Shown one piece after another: positions 1 through 13,122 of a DNA stretch of 64,000 nt; the stretch's first letter is position 1, and each line of letters starts with the position of its first letter. The DNA comes from Cenococcum geophilum 1.58. Lineage: Eukaryota; Ascomycota; Dothideomycetes; Gloniales; Gloniaceae. The DNA lies in contig KV748220.1 of the NCBI GenBank assembly GCA_001692895.1, forward strand, positions 1,240,358 to 1,304,357, written 5' to 3'. A program made the translations under genes and the position numbers. The notes under the pieces are model-generated. The model had not been told where the DNA came from, made no database searches, and saw only the letters and a program-made list of their open reading frames with translations.

Positions 1-3000
1 AATACCCTTATATAATTAATATACTGCCCCTAAGGATTCTAGCTCCTATATAAACCAAAAGCAGCCATATGTGTGTGCTTTATAATTAGCAAGGCTATTA
101 GCCTATTCTTATGGTTATGGCAGGTAGTTAACCCAGATATTGTAGTTATAATAATCTAAATATATAGGGGACCGGTATAAATTATTAATGTGTATAACCC
201 TAGGGTTGAAGGGGTCCTATAAATAGAGAATATTATATTGGTAATAAGCTTACTGGAAACTAAAGGTATAGAGTCTATCCTACTAGGAGACATAAACCTT
301 TACTACCCGCGGTGGGGGGGTATCTATGTTGCTGTAGATTAATAGTTAGAGTGCCTATTAAGAGCTATGGATATCTAGGGCCTTAAGCTAGCTACCCCCT
401 TAGGAGTAATTATATAGCAACGAGGCACCGCTAGAAGTATAATTGACCTTATATTTATAGATAAAGGCCTATACTAGAGACTTAAAAGGTGTAACCCTGA
501 AGAAGAATGGGCACTTACCCTAGACTATATCCCTATTTAGATATAGCTAGATCTAGATACTAAAGCGCAACTAAATAGAAAAAGATATGTAATAAGGAAG
601 TTTAAGATAGACAGTTTCCTTAATGTAGTTAAATAATAACTTTAAAACCTAGAAGAAATCCACCTAATACCAAACGAGCGAGGTTTATTGGCCACCCCTA
701 AGGAAATCGACTGAAGACTAGAAAGGATTTAGGCAGCGATTAAAAATGGGTTGGAAGAGCACTGCCCGATCTTAAAACCGGGCCCCTATACGCGATACGT
801 ATGGTCTATATAATGCGCAGTTCTGGTTGCCAGCTAATGATAAGCAAGAAGGAAATATATAAGCAGCTACGACCCTAAAGATGAGAGACGATATAAAGAT
901 ATAAGAAACTAGCTAAAGAATACCCTAAAAAAAGAAGTAAGGAATAACTGGAGACGGTTTATAAACGAGCATACTTTTAACCCGAGCCTCCCCTATAATA
1001 AGGGCCTTTGGGCTATAGCGAAATAGGTAAAGAAAAAGGTAGGGCGCCTAGCAGAAGACCTATACCTACTACCCTTACGAAGAGTAGGAGAATTATAGGC
1101 TATAAACGATAATGATAAGAAGGTAAAGATTCTTATAGAAAGGTTCTTTCCCTAACCGGCTTTAGTAGACCTTAGTAATATTATAGGCGAAATACCGGTG
1201 ACTTGCCTGCGGGTCGACAGTGATATAATAATAGAGGAAATGGCTAGAACTATTAGCCGCCTTTTAAATAATATAGTACTAGGACTAGATGGGATTTTAA
1301 ATAAGGCCCTAAAAACCTGTGGGCCACTTATAGCACCTTAGCTTGTAGATGTAGCTAGAGTATGCTTTGCTATAGGTTACTACCTGTAACTCGGAAGATC
1401 TATAACAATGGTTGTCCTACGAAAAGAAGGTAAAGTAGATTACTTAATCCCAGGAAGCTACCGCCCTATTGCCTTAGAAAACACCCTTAGTAAGATCTTA
1501 GAAAGGGTAATAGCGGAACGTATGGTAGATATGGTAGAGGAATACGCCCTACTACTATAAAGCTAAATAGGGGTAAGAAAGAACCGCTTAACACTATTAG
1601 TACTTACGCTACTCGCTGCCACTATTAAATCTGCATGGGCGATGCGAAAGGACTTTATAGTATTAATGCTTAGCCTAGATATTAGTGGTGCCTACGATAA
1701 TGTACCCTACGAGCGTCTCCTATATATCCTTAGGGTAAAGGGCTTCCTAGAATGGATTATATAATTTGTCTAAGGGTTTATAGGCTAGAAAGAAATATTA
1801 TTGGTCTTTAGTAAATACTAGAGCCCCCCTATTGCAGTTGCAACAGGAATACTATAAGGATTACCCCTCTCGCCTATACTCTTCCTTTTCTTTGTAAGCA
1901 ACCTGCTTAACTCCTTTAAGGAAGGGGCGACCCAGGGGATAGGCTTTATTAATGATATAAACCTAATTATATACGGGCCAACAGCCGTAGAGAATTGTAG
2001 AATACTAGAGAAAGCCTATGATACTTGTATAGAATGGGTAAAACGTTATGGAGTCTAATTCTTACCAGAGAAATACTAGCTAATCTATTTTATAAGAAAA
2101 CGCAACTAATCTATAGATCTCTAGTATACAATTCGCATTTAAGGCTTTAGGGGTTAACTAGTTTAGGGCCTAAGGGTATTAGGAGTATAGGTAGANAGNA
2201 AGCTCCGGTAGAGCGCATATACGGCGTAAGCGGCCCGTAAAGGCTAAGTATAGTTTATCGCTTTATCTAGGATTGTTAATTCTATATAGGGTCCATGCTT
2301 TTAGAGGTTACGCCTACTATATATAGCAGTTGTCTGGCCAACCATAACATATAGATCTAGTATTTGGGCCATTGGAGAAACTAAGAAGGGTTTCCCTAAA
2401 TTACTCCTTAAACTACTTTAAAAGGTCTAGATAGCCTGCCTTTAGAGTATTATAGGTGGGTATAAGCGAACGGCTATAGTACTGCTTGAGAAGGAATCTA
2501 ATATTCCCCCCCTATAGTTATATATTAAAGCCGCTGCAATATAAAGGACGTAAAATGAATGTAACTCTAATGTTATAAAGTATATTAAGATACGCCTAAG
2601 TAAACTATGGAGGGACCCTAAGGTGCCCTGTAGGAGAATAAACTAATAACCCTAAAGTAGGGAAGAGATATTAGAGAAATAGGTGAAGAAAGTAGAAGAA
2701 GAATAGTGCCGCTTTAGGGCCCAGGCCTATATAGAGGAGGAAGGGAGATGTGTAAGAGGTTAGTAAAGATAGTAAGATAGAGAAAGGAGCTAAAGTAGAA
2801 TATGTAAGAACGCTGGGAAACTATCTACCGTAATGTAATACTGGTTGGACTAATGCTGGAGAGGTAAATGGGAGTTAAAGGTATAGAGGCTGACTTAGGT
2901 AAGACGAACCTAAGCTATAGTATGGTTAACGCTATAGGGGGTAAATACTTAAGGGCTCTGAGAAGGCCTAATAAAGGCAGAAAATATAATAGTAATACTC

Positions 3001-3290
3001 TTAAGAACAGGAATAATAGGACTAAAAGATTGGCTTTACTGGGTGGGTGTCCTAGTAGGTAGCCTGAGATGTAAATGTGGCTGGCTAAGACAGACACTAA
3101 AATATGTAATACTGCTATGCCCCTTACGCACCAATTGAGAAATAATGCTCTTAGCAGCTGGTATAGAGAACTATAATATACTGCTCTTAATATAAAAAGG
3201 CCTTAAGGCGGTTACCTAGTGGCTTATTAGTTAAAATGTGCTAAATTAGTTCTGGGTTGTAAGGGAAATGGTAATAGAAGGTAAGGGGGC
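1..3290 (+). pseudogene. LINE ORF2 remnant: endonuclease, reverse transcriptase, C-terminal zinc motif
   Basis: The endonuclease is read near 200-310, with VYNPRVEG and then GDINLYYPRWGG, the expected D-x-N-x-(H) motif with HH changed to YY. The RT spans about 1180-2200: LGLDGILNKALK, GSYRPIALENTLSKILER, LDISGAYDNVP, GLPLSPILFLFF and FINDIN at 1945. The last is the FVDD box with its first D changed to N, which is a RIP-type change. A C-terminal CKCGWLRQTLKYVILLC motif at about 3075-3125 fits the usual terminal zinc finger of fungal LINE proteins. Many in-frame TAG/TAA codons make it non-functional. Two ambiguous bases occur at 2196 and 2199. No intact ORF remains. Confidence 0.85.
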
Positions 3291-3299
3291 GAGTAGTAG

Positions 3300-3592
3300 G
3301 TGCCCCCTAGTAACTCTATAGTAGTAGAGTAATAGTTTGTGATACTAGCGCGTCTGTAGGCTTGTTACGGCAGTAGTGGTTCCTAAGGAGGTTAAATAGT
3401 AAGGTAGTAGAGTACTATAGGCGACTTGTAGGCGCTAAGTAGGCGAGTCCTAAAAGGCGGGGAGATGGATCACGGGGTTTTCTTATTTTTTCTTAAATAG
3501 AGTTTTCTCCCTATATGTAAATAAGGAGTAGTCCGCGTGGGCCCAATAGGGATCCAAATTGGACGTTAAGTAATGAATTATTATTATTATTA
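3300..3592 (+). other. LINE family A 3' UTR and (TTA)n tail
   Basis: Non-coding 3' part of the LINE ending in an ATT-trinucleotide tail instead of poly(A). The last ~60 bp before the tail (around 3525-3585) are shared with the family A copy at 44101-44170 (reverse strand) and, more distantly, with the 3' ends of the ~1 kb elements at 12094 and 24675. This conserved 3' end is the likely recognition site for the LINE reverse transcriptase; that role is inferred. Confidence 0.7.
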
Positions 3593-3596
3593 TATA

Positions 3597-6500
3597 TTAA
3601 CCTATACCCTATTTATTTACTTAAAATCTTTGTTATATATAGTATTATATATATCCCAATCGCTATAGTTATTTATAAAGAAATAGTCTATAACGTTAAT
3701 ATCTATTAATATAAGTGCGATAGGCCTTGCGATATAGTTAATATTATATATTTAAAGGGCATCTAATATGCGTTTTATCCTGCTATTAGATAGCTTTATA
3801 CTCTATACTTTAAGCATTCTGGTTTTTATATTAATCTTACTACTATTATAAACTTAGAGGGTCTCTACTAACACACTAGTGTATTTTAGGTATTTACCCT
3901 CGCTATTTAATTACCTAGTATCCTAGATTATAAGTAGCAGATAAAGCCTCCCTACTTTATTACTATAGAGGCTATTGTTTACCCGCTTATATTCTTATAC
4001 TATTATAGCATTATAGCGGGAGGCTTTAGTATTAGCCTATAATAGGGTATATTAAGCAAACACCTTATTAAGCTTATTAGTGTTAGTAGCATCCTTTTTA
4101 AAGCAAATATAGTATATAACACTATAATAGATGCTTAAGGGTATCTTTAATACCTAATTATTATCGGCCTCTGGTTGGTCAACGTCCTAGTCTATTTACT
4201 AGATTCCGTTAATCTACTTATGGCATTCCCTTATAAAGGGGGCTAGTTTAGATATAAGGTTGGTAATCTCTATTTAGCGCTATACCTCCTTAACTATACG
4301 CTAGATAGATATATTAATTCTTTAATCTTAAAGTATCTAAGTTATATAGTCGTTAAAGTTCTATATATACGAGCGATATACGTATATATTAACTATAGGG
4401 CCTAGTTATATTGTCTATATTACGCTTATTAGGTCTACTATATTAATTATATTAATTAACGCCTATAGCTTAAGTTTGTTCTAAAGCATAGTATTAAGAT
4501 ATATAGTGTTATATTATAGTATTTACTCTTTATAGTTATTCCGTTTATTAGTCCTACGGTAAAATACCTTCTATAACTTATATACTTACTCTAAATACTC
4601 TATATCTATGCCTCTAATTACTCCTAGTCGCTAGATACTCTTTAGATAGTAGGTAATAGCATATAGCTTAGGAATATTAAAGTATAATAGTTCTACCTTA
4701 CTTAGTTAAAACAAAAGGAATACATCCTTTATCTTATCTATTTTATAAATAGCTGCTGCTAGGTACTAAATAGTTAATTCGTCGTGTAATATATATTAAG
4801 ATAGTATAGTAAAGTCTATAAACACCTAGATAAATAGTATAGCGCCTTTGTTCTATTTTAGTAAGGGTGCTATAGTGGGGACCAATTATTATAATAGAGA
4901 TTTATACATCTTTCCTATTTATTGGCCGACATTTACCTAGCTATTCCACACTATTATATTAGTAAATCGTTCCACCTATATAAAGCGGGTAGTAATAAGT
5001 ATATTAATATTTAATATCTTCTAGCCGCAACTATTTGTGTGTAGGATATTAAGGCCCTAATATTTTCCGGCCTATATTTCGCTTTATATAAGCCCCTTAA
5101 TCTAGTGTATAAGATATTTACTAGTAAGGCCTTTAAGCACCTAGTGTAGGAAATTAGGCGCTATTATCTTATAGATATTAGATAGATTATAGCCCTATAT
5201 AAAGTTATAGAACGGCCAAATATAATCTAAGTTATCCTTCTTATTAGTATCGTAACCTTCCTACTATATTTGTATTTAGTCTTTTGTCGATTAGTATATA
5301 TAAAACAGCTATAGTTACTAGATAGCAGTTGTTAGATTATGCCGTTTATTTATATATATATAATAAGTTAAATATTTATAGCCACTTTTAATACCTATAA
5401 GCGTGACCTATTCTTTATAATTAGCTATAAATATAACTAAAAGTAGAAAGTAGTATTAATCCTAACTATCTATATATAGGAGATATACTCCTTCTTTACT
5501 AGCTTTCTCTAATATTATAGGCATTATTAGTATAACCATACTAGTAGTAGGGTTGTCGCTAAAGCATACGTTTAAGGATAGCCGCGAGGGTCTTATATTA
5601 CACCGCTAGTTATATTATTTGGTTGCTAGGTATATAGACTAGGAGATATATAAGCAGTAATAGGGCTAGTTAATTTACAGATTATTAAACGCGTAGTTTA
5701 ATGTTTCTAATTAAAATATAGAGCGGCTATACTTTCTTGCCGCCGATGTATTGTGTTAGTTAGGTCTTATCGCTAGCTAATATAATTGGCACTACGGTTA
5801 TACTAAGCGGTAGCTACTTTTATGTCTTTTACTACTAGTCTGCCGTATTAAGCTTATTGTATATTTTTGTTCCTGCTAATAAGTACTACCTTACTAGCGA
5901 GAAAGTTATGTCTCCTTAGAAAGGGCCGTGACTAATAAGAAAGGATATAATCTTTAGAGTATTTTGGTAACGTACTAGTAGCTGCTAGTCCCCTATGGTT
6001 ATAATTATTTTAATCCACTGCGGTTAATTACTCTTAGATTGTATCTATTTCGAAAGTAGTTTTACTTTAACATTATTAGCACTCTAGTAAGAAAAATAGT
6101 TAGTAAACACTCCCTAAAGCCTAATATTGTTAAACTACTCGTTAATAGCGCGGTTAGAAGTCCCGTAGCTTACCTACTATAAGACCTATATATATTCTGC
6201 CTTACTGCCAAATAGATAAAACGGGGGAGGTATCTTATTTAGTGTACTGCTAGTACGCTTAATACGCGGCATAATATTGTATACTGCTATAGTATCGTCC
6301 GCAGTTTATGGATTTCCTTAGTTCTGTCCTAGAGGCTTTCCTATAGCGCGGCTAGTAGCCTCTTTAAATATTTTAGTCTAAAAGACGTCTATAAATATTC
6401 TAGTTAAAGTTTGCTAATTGGTCTTAACTATCACCAGGTTATATACCCTATTAAATATTATAGAATTATTGTTATAGTGCATATCCACAGCCCTATTATT

Positions 6501-6940
6501 TAGCTTATTAATAATATTATCGCCTAGAGCTTATATAGGTAGCCACTTATTACCTTACTCCGATTCGGCCTTATAATTAGTTATATAATGCCCTTCTGAG
6601 GTTTAATAGTATAATAGTATATCGTCGTCTATATATTATATAAGTGGCTACTTATTATATTGCTCTAGCTTAGCCCTATAATAGGCTGTCTAATACTCCT
6701 CTAAGCTTTAATAGCGTAAGGGTACATTATTATTTGTCTCTTTAATATTAACGCCCTTATATCTACCCTTTTTCCATTTCTGTTATCTTAAACAATATTA
6801 TTTATAATAGGTTAGACCGCCTATACTTTTTACTTTAGTCCCGCACTTTCTATATTGCTGCTAGATAGAGCTTATTTATAAATTGCCGCATTAAGCTGCA
6901 ATTTACTATAGTTTAGTTAAAAGGGAGCTGAAAATAACAT
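3597..6940 (-). pseudogene. Plavaka-type transposase, left copy, C-terminus missing
   Basis: DNA transposase of the CACTA-related Plavaka group, which would cut and rejoin the element ends. It is the reverse-complement counterpart of the better readable right copy at 32430-36071, where the motifs are described. It is interrupted throughout by TAG/TAA codons and is cut at 3597 by the LINE 3' end, so the last part of the protein is absent here. The N-terminal C2H2-like region falls near 6830-6890. No functional product is expected. Confidence 0.75.
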
Positions 6941-8540
6941 CTATATGGAACCGTATGTTTGAAGTAGTATTTATAGCTTATACTATGTTATAAGCTAATT
7001 AAGATAGGAGGAGTATAGTAAGAGTACGGCGATATCTGTAGACACTAATATGCTAGATAGCGTAACCCGTTATATTTTACGCTAATTTACGCTAGATCGC
7101 GTTATGTTGGGCTAAGAAACTCTACTTATTACTAATATCGCGCCGCCTCTCTGTTATACTAAGCATAGGATTCTAAATACTACTATTCCCTACTTAGGAT
7201 ACTAGACTGTTTTTTATAATAGGACGCGATATATAATAGCGGTATACTATAAATACGGCGTAGTATAACTCTATAAGCGCTATAGACCCGCGAAAAGATA
7301 TATAGCTTATTACTGGCTTAGGTATTATTACGGAGAGACTTAATACTATTAAGCGGACTTTTAAGCAGGTTATTATTAAGGACGGCATCCTATATATTTT
7401 ATTTTGCGGATAACTAAACAATTCGCTATACGAGTAGGCAATCCAGAAAGTTATCTATTAGGTAGTAGAATATAAAAAGGTACTAGCGCTATAGGTATAT
7501 AAGGCCATATAGAATATGCTAGCCCGCGTATAGTTAAATATATATAAGAAGATAAAGGTGCTAGGGCGGCCTAGCATTAACTATATAGTAGATACGGAAA
7601 GGGGGTATATAGCTACTATAAACTTGTAGAGTTTGTCCCAGCTTAACCATATATAAAACTGCGGCTATAATCTTAAATAACTTGTTATACTACTTTATAA
7701 GCAAAAACTAGATAGTATAAACTTAGTTCTAAGTATAGACGTAGCCTTAAGTCTAGTGTCGCTATCTAATACGCCTTAAGACCTACGTATAGTTAAATAT
7801 TAGCTGCTAGTTAAGATGTTTTTAGAGGCCAAAGTGGATTATAATAAGGAGTAGATATAGGCCGTCTATATAGAGACTATACCTATCCGAAACAATAGGG
7901 CCTTAAGGGCTGCTCTGTTAAGGGTAGTTTATTATAGGGTAGACTAGGTTATATTTACGGCTATCTATAGAGATAGTATATAGGTATCCGTTGTAATTAT
8001 AATATATTACTAACGTTTATCTAGCCCTATCTCTAACGTAATACGTTTCGCTAGGTGGGCTAAAAGGTATTAATTAATTATAGCTAATCTAATCTACATA
8101 GAGATAGTAACTTTAGTTAAGTTTACCTTATAGTAAGACCTCCTATTACACTAGGAAGCCCTAAGATTATTACCTATATATATAATCTTAGGTTATCTAG
8201 ATATAGTATAGCGAATTACCTTTACTATAGGCTCTTCTATTAGGGGCAACTATATAGATATTATATTTATCCTGTGTTTTGCTAGCTAGTAGCTAGTATA
8301 GTAAAATAGGTATTATTCTAAGGGCCTATAGTATTAGCGACAAGTTTCTTAAGATATAGTAATAATGTACTAATGCTAGGAATAGCATACCCAATATAAG
8401 TAGGAAAGGGCATTAGGTTATATTACCTTAGCGGTAGCTATAGTGAGAAAAGGATTAGATCCTATTTAAGGTTATTATAGTTTAGCAAAAATAGAGGCGG
8501 CCTATACTATACGGAGAGTAATTAATAATAGTTGCGGTTA
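6941..8540 (-). pseudogene. Unassigned coding stretch upstream of transposase, left copy
   Basis: A 75-codon stop-free frame (7421 to 7194 on the minus strand) is conserved in the same frame, as 79 codons, in the right copy (31923-32162, +), with shared blocks such as PVISYISF and SIALIELYYAVF. Survival of the same frame in two separately mutated copies suggests real coding sequence, but I recognise no domain. It could be the N-terminal part of the transposase or a separate small gene. The opposite strand also gives long readings with RIP-type stops, so the coding strand is not certain. Confidence 0.4.
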
Positions 8541-8583
8541 TTAGTAAGATATCTAAACTACAATCTAACTAGTTAAGTACTTA

Positions 8584-8977
8584 GGGAATGTTTAGTTATA
8601 AGTTTAAATTAGAATAAGGGCTTTAAAATAGAGTTAATCTAAAGCTTTAATCTAATTCTAAGGCGATTATTTGGTTAAATTCTAGTTTAACTTAACTTTA
8701 GCTATAAATTTTTAATGTTCTAAAAAACACGCTAAAAGTTACTAAAAAGTTGGCAACTTTACTATATACAGAATCTAAACTAAGGTCTTGGCGTTAGTTT
8801 AAATTAGGAGCTTAAAGCTCCTTATTTAAACTTTAGATTAAATCTAAAGGCTTTAAATTATATACGTCTATATAACCTATAGAGCTATAAACGCGTATTA
8901 AATTGGGAAGGAATATATTCTTTCTACTAGACTTTTAGTTTAGATTTAAAAGTAATAAATTATAACTAAATAACCCC
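8584..8977. mobile_element. Tourist/PIF-Harbinger-like MITE, left copy
   Basis: A 394-bp non-coding element with terminal inverted repeats starting GGGAATGTTTAGTTATAA at the left and the reverse complement GGGGTTATTTAGTTATAA at the right. It is flanked by TTA trinucleotides at 8581-8583 and 8978-8980. TTA/TAA duplications and G-rich termini are typical of PIF/Harbinger (Tourist) MITEs. The same insertion is in the right copy at 30419-30772, so it entered the giant transposon before the two copies separated. The left copy has a ~40-bp stretch with a small palindrome (GGAGCTTAAAGCTCC) missing from the right. No ORF. Confidence 0.72.
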
Positions 8978-11900
8978 TTAAAATCTAGATTATAGATTAG
9001 TATTAATTAACTGCTAGCCTAAAAGGGATAGAAACTAGGATTACTAGGCTTTATAAATTAGGCTGTCTTTACTATAATACGCTTGTCTATTTTAGAGATC
9101 TTATTTAGCTATAACATATAATATCGCAATATGCCGTATTTTACCCAGTGCTATAGTAAAATTGTAAATATTAAAGGCCTATAGCTACTACCGCTCTTAA
9201 CTTTTATCTAATGTCCCTATTTAAGGGTCTCGCTGCTAGTAAAGTTTATAATATTTATCCTTACTACCCTCCTTATATTCCGACGCCACTAATATCCTCT
9301 CTATTATTATTATCCTTATTATTATTACCGGCACCGCCCTAGCCGTTATTATTAGTGCCTTCTCCATTAGCCTTGTTTTACGCTTTAGTATAATTACTAA
9401 TACCACTAATATTTACTACACCCGCAAAGTTAGGGATAGTAATATTAAAGTCAACGTCTATACTATATAAAATGGGCATATAATCGGCTATATGCTAGCG
9501 GTAAATACGCTATATAGTTTTATTGACGTTAAATAGGGCAATAAGTTACTAGAAGTGCTCTTTCCGCTTAGGATTTTTAAGGTTAATAAATACCTTATTA
9601 TCTTTATACCACTTCTTAATTTTATAATACGCGGTATTTATAAAGGTTTTATTGCCGGTATAATAATTATAAACTACCTAGGGACTACTAATAATAATAA
9701 GGCCCGCTTATAGTCTAGTAATTATAAGAAGGTTCCTTACTATATCCTAAACAAATTTTAGTAAACTGGTAACTATTATATTATACACCAATAACTCTAC
9801 CTAGCCGCCTTAAATACCGTTAACGGTAAAGACCTTAATCTTACTAACTACTAGCGTAAATTCCCACTACTTACTACTATCTTGCTAGGCGTAGCACCAT
9901 TCTTTAAGCGCATATAGCGCTATGGAGTAGACGGCAAGTTAGGCTATATATAGAACGGCAAGGCCAACCTCTAATAGCTTAAATCTAAAGTCTATTAGCG
10001 CCATGGCTACCTAGAATACGCGTTAAGCGTAGACTAGGTTATATGTTAATTGGCTAAGCTTATTTACCTATATAGTACTATTAACGGCGAGGAAGGCGAT
10101 AGGGTAGTTATAGCGTAGCATATCCTTAAAAAAGCTCGCCGCTAGCTTTAACTACTTTTAGTCCTTAACTATTAGGCTTATCTAAAGCTAGCTATATAGT
10201 AGGATAGTATTTACAAAATATATAATGTCTTTAATAAATTAATATTACAGTAAGAACTATATTATATCCGTACTAGCTATAAGGAGACGCGTATAGAGGG
10301 AGATAAATTTCTAATAGTGGAACGGATCATTAAAATTAGGACTAAGAATTAGTTTTGGTTAGTATATATTACTAAGGAAAACCTAAGGCATAGGGTTATT
10401 AGCCTAGATCTATAGACCTCCCTAGATTAAATATAGTTTGCTTTAGGTAAACCTAATAAAACTACCTAGCTTAGACGCCTTCCCGGCCTTGTTGTAGAAA
10501 ACTATACGTATAGCGCTAATAGAATATATATAAGTCTACAAGACTATATCGGGTGTTATAAGAATAACATCAGCCTTCTTAGCCAGGTCTATAATAACTA
10601 TATTAGCTATAAGTATTAATCCCATCTTATTATCTTATGTTATATTATTACTAAGCGCAAATTAATATAAGTATTAGCGGAATTTAGCGTATTTAGTTAT
10701 ATTAGGGTCTATAATAGAATATAGGTTTTTATTACTATTTAGGACACCTATAAGGCGTAACAACTACTAACCTTTAGATAAATCTATAACCTATAACCGC
10801 TTATTAAAGCTAGTGGTATTACTAGCCTTAAACGTACGGTAGAGTAAAAATGCTATATTTAGTATAAACGCGTCCTCATTAATTATAGCATAGTTATCCT
10901 ATTTCTTAAAATACTTAGGACAAGTATTAATGCTTGCCGCTATTCGCTATATAACGGCATTCTGCTTATAGACCTTAGTTTCCGTTAAGCGTATATAGCG
11001 GTAAAGAATAATAGGAAATTTAGTAGGACGGCCTTATATAATTAGTGCCTTATAGTCCTCTATAAGCGTATTATTAATTATCTTAGCTAGTATATCTAGT
11101 TAGTAATTAAGCGGCGATAAAACCTAGATTCTAGTAGGATCCTACTAGAGCAACCTAAGTTAATACTAGTATTATACTAAAATAGTTAAGAAGGTTAATT
11201 TCCTAATACTACTAGGGCCTTATATTAGCAAAATACCGCCTATTATATATTTAAGCGCAGTATAGGCACCTGTTTACTCTTCGTTAAATAGTAGTAAGAC
11301 AGCCTTAAGGGTATTATTAACTAAGTTCTTCCTATATTTAGTAATATCGCAGTTAAAGTAATTAATACGCGGGAGATCTATAAAGTTATTAAATAGCGCA
11401 ATTTAGTACTTAATATAGAAACTATCGCCTCCTTACTATAAATAGCGTAGAGTGTTAATCTCTTAGGAGATTCTAACCTTAGGAATACGCTTAGTTATAA
11501 AATATTTAATGCCCTATACCGTAATTAGGGCCTTACTTAGGTTACTAACTATTATAAAGTTATTACTACTTAGGATATGCTCCGAAGTAAATATAGGGTT
11601 TAGTATAAACTTATAACCCACCCGTAGTTAAAAGATAAAAGTATAGTAGTTATAGCCGGAGCTAAAGGGAGTAGTATTAATAATAACTCCTTTCTAGCTG
11701 GCCTAGCTATCTATATCTTTACCTAGAAATAAGATATTAATAATAGAGTTGGTATAAAGGGTAAAACTATTAACTATTTAAATAGTAGCGTAGTAGACTT
11801 AATCCGCGCTACCTAGGAAGGTAATAAAATAAATAATAATAGGTACCTAGGGGTTCTAATTAACGGCTTTAAGGCTTGCGACTATAGTATAGAACTAGAC

Positions 11901-12078
11901 TATAAAATACTTAAGAACGCTATTAAACTAATACCTTATAGGGATTTTATATAATAGTTAGTCCTCTACTAAGAGCTATATACTAAGCTAGACATTTATA
12001 TTATAGTTCTTTCACTAGTAACCTAAAGGATTGTTAACGCTCTACTATTATAGGCTTGCGTTTAAGCTCGCGATATAA

Positions 12079-12093
12079 CTATTAAGCTATTTA
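12079..12093. repeat. 15-bp target-site duplication (left side)
   Basis: CTATTAAGCTATTTA occurs here and again at 13108-13122, immediately bordering the 1014-bp insertion. The right copy of the giant transposon has a single such site (near 27283-27300), which proves the empty site. Confidence 0.9.
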
Positions 12094-13107
12094 ATAATTC
12101 TTCTTTGATTAACGTCTGATACGGATGCTATCTAGCCCCACGCAGACTACTCCGTACACAAGGGAAAAGTAATATTGACGGGAAAAAACCCTTGCTGCTG
12201 GGGGGGAGGAAAAACCCTATGAGCCACCTCAGTAGGATGAAAAACCCCGATTTGCCATGTCCGTCCGTAGCGGCGGCCCTGCGGGCCTACGGCTACGTCC
12301 TGTCCTCCTTAGATGTTCGAACTCCTTGGGAACCACTGCTTCCTTCTCTAGCTTATCCAAAGCTAGGGTTCACTACGTCCCAGCTAGGCCTTGCTAATCG
12401 ATTGCCGTACGGTCGTTTCCCATATCTTAACCACCCCCTGTATGCTATCTCCTATAACCATTGCGTTGCCATATACGCCTTGCCTCCCCCCCCCTAGAGC
12501 CACCGAAGGCGTAAGGGGGATTCATCCGTTCTAACCACCGTAATACTAATAAGCGAGCGGGATATGTTGTATTTGGGTATCTTTTGTGCCTAGGCCCCAG
12601 CTAGGCCCTTCCTAAGGGTCACCACTCCGTCGAAAGAAGACAATGGGGAAAACCGTGGGTCGCAATCCAGGCTGCTAGGTAGTATTTAGTAGTAAGACGG
12701 CGAGTAACCGCATGCTCCGCGGGCGATCGCCCTAGGGGTTANGAGGGGCCGTATATTTGCTCGTTCGTTCGTTCGTTNATACGCGCGTTCGTTCNTNAAT
12801 NTNAGGTNGTCNATNCTTTCAGTCGAGGTTTAGGGATGTTTATTGAGTGCNANATATCCACGTTGGATCGTATAGGTGCCCCAGATAGGAGAATAGTGGT
12901 AGTCGTCGTATTGTAGAGGGCCAACAGTAGTGGTTTTCAAGATCTCACCATCCGAAAATTTTTCACTACCGCCCTTAACGCCCACAACCACCACCAGGTC
13001 CTGTCCGCACGCTATGCGACGTCTCTGCGTTGGCTCTGGGTCTGAACTTCGAAGACCCAGGTTCGTAGCCGTCACCACGTACAGGTGCAGAGTCCGTTTT
13101 CGACGGC
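12094..13107 (-). mobile_element. Non-autonomous LINE-like element, almost free of RIP
   Basis: A 1014-bp insertion in the helicase gene, flanked by 15-bp duplications. In its own orientation (minus strand) it starts GGCCGTCGAAAACGG at 13107 and ends in GAATTAT at 12094. The last ~350 bp resemble the 3' UTR of LINE family A, for example a shared GTGGTTCC-AAGGAG block and the terminal GGAGTAGTC(T/C)GCGTGGG. It encodes no reverse transcriptase and is probably mobilised by the LINE. It is GC-richer than everything around it. The second copy at 23670-24675 differs mainly by C-to-T/G-to-A changes. A minus-strand reading of 82 codons at 13078-12830 has no recognisable domain. Open frames on the plus strand (for example 12192-12497) are antisense. 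Confidence 0.8.
12755..12820. repeat. (CGTT)n microsatellite with unresolved bases
   Basis: GTTCGTTCGTTCGTT-type tetranucleotide repeat inside the LINE-like element, followed by about nine N positions up to 12820. The second copy (around 23970-24020) has only a short, degraded version. The Ns suggest the assembly or base calling failed over the repeat. Confidence 0.8.
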
Positions 13108-13122
13108 CTATTAAGCTATTTA
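13108..13122. repeat. 15-bp target-site duplication (right side)
   Basis: Second copy of CTATTAAGCTATTTA flanking the element at 12094-13107. Confidence 0.9.

Larger units (their letters stand above)
1..3592 (+). mobile_element. LINE retrotransposon (family A), 5' part outside window, RIP-degraded
   Basis: Non-LTR retrotransposon with APE-type endonuclease followed by reverse transcriptase, a C-terminal cysteine/histidine motif, a 3' UTR and a (TTA)n tail ending about 3592. The same family is present full length on the other strand at 44101-49680, and the two match closely across the endonuclease, RT and 3' UTR apart from many C/T and G/A differences. The 5' third lies before the window. Its 3' end abuts sequence that matches the inside of the giant transposon's right copy (around 35756), so it was inserted into the left copy. 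The flanking duplication cannot be checked because the 5' junction is outside the window. Tad1/I-like clade is inferred from domain order. Confidence 0.88.

Noticed and set aside
2868-3062. 64-codon frame in the first LINE
   Set aside because: The neighbouring frame gives GIIGLKDWLYWVGVLV then CKCGWLRQ, the expected LINE C-terminus, so this one is out of frame.
12192-12497. 101-codon open frame, plus strand
   Set aside because: It is antisense to the LINE-like element, has no recognisable domain, and exists only because this copy is not RIP-mutated.
12650-12690. tRNA-like box B (GGGTCGCAATCC) in the LINE-like element
   Set aside because: It is on the antisense strand of the element, has two mismatches to the consensus, and no box A lies at the right distance.
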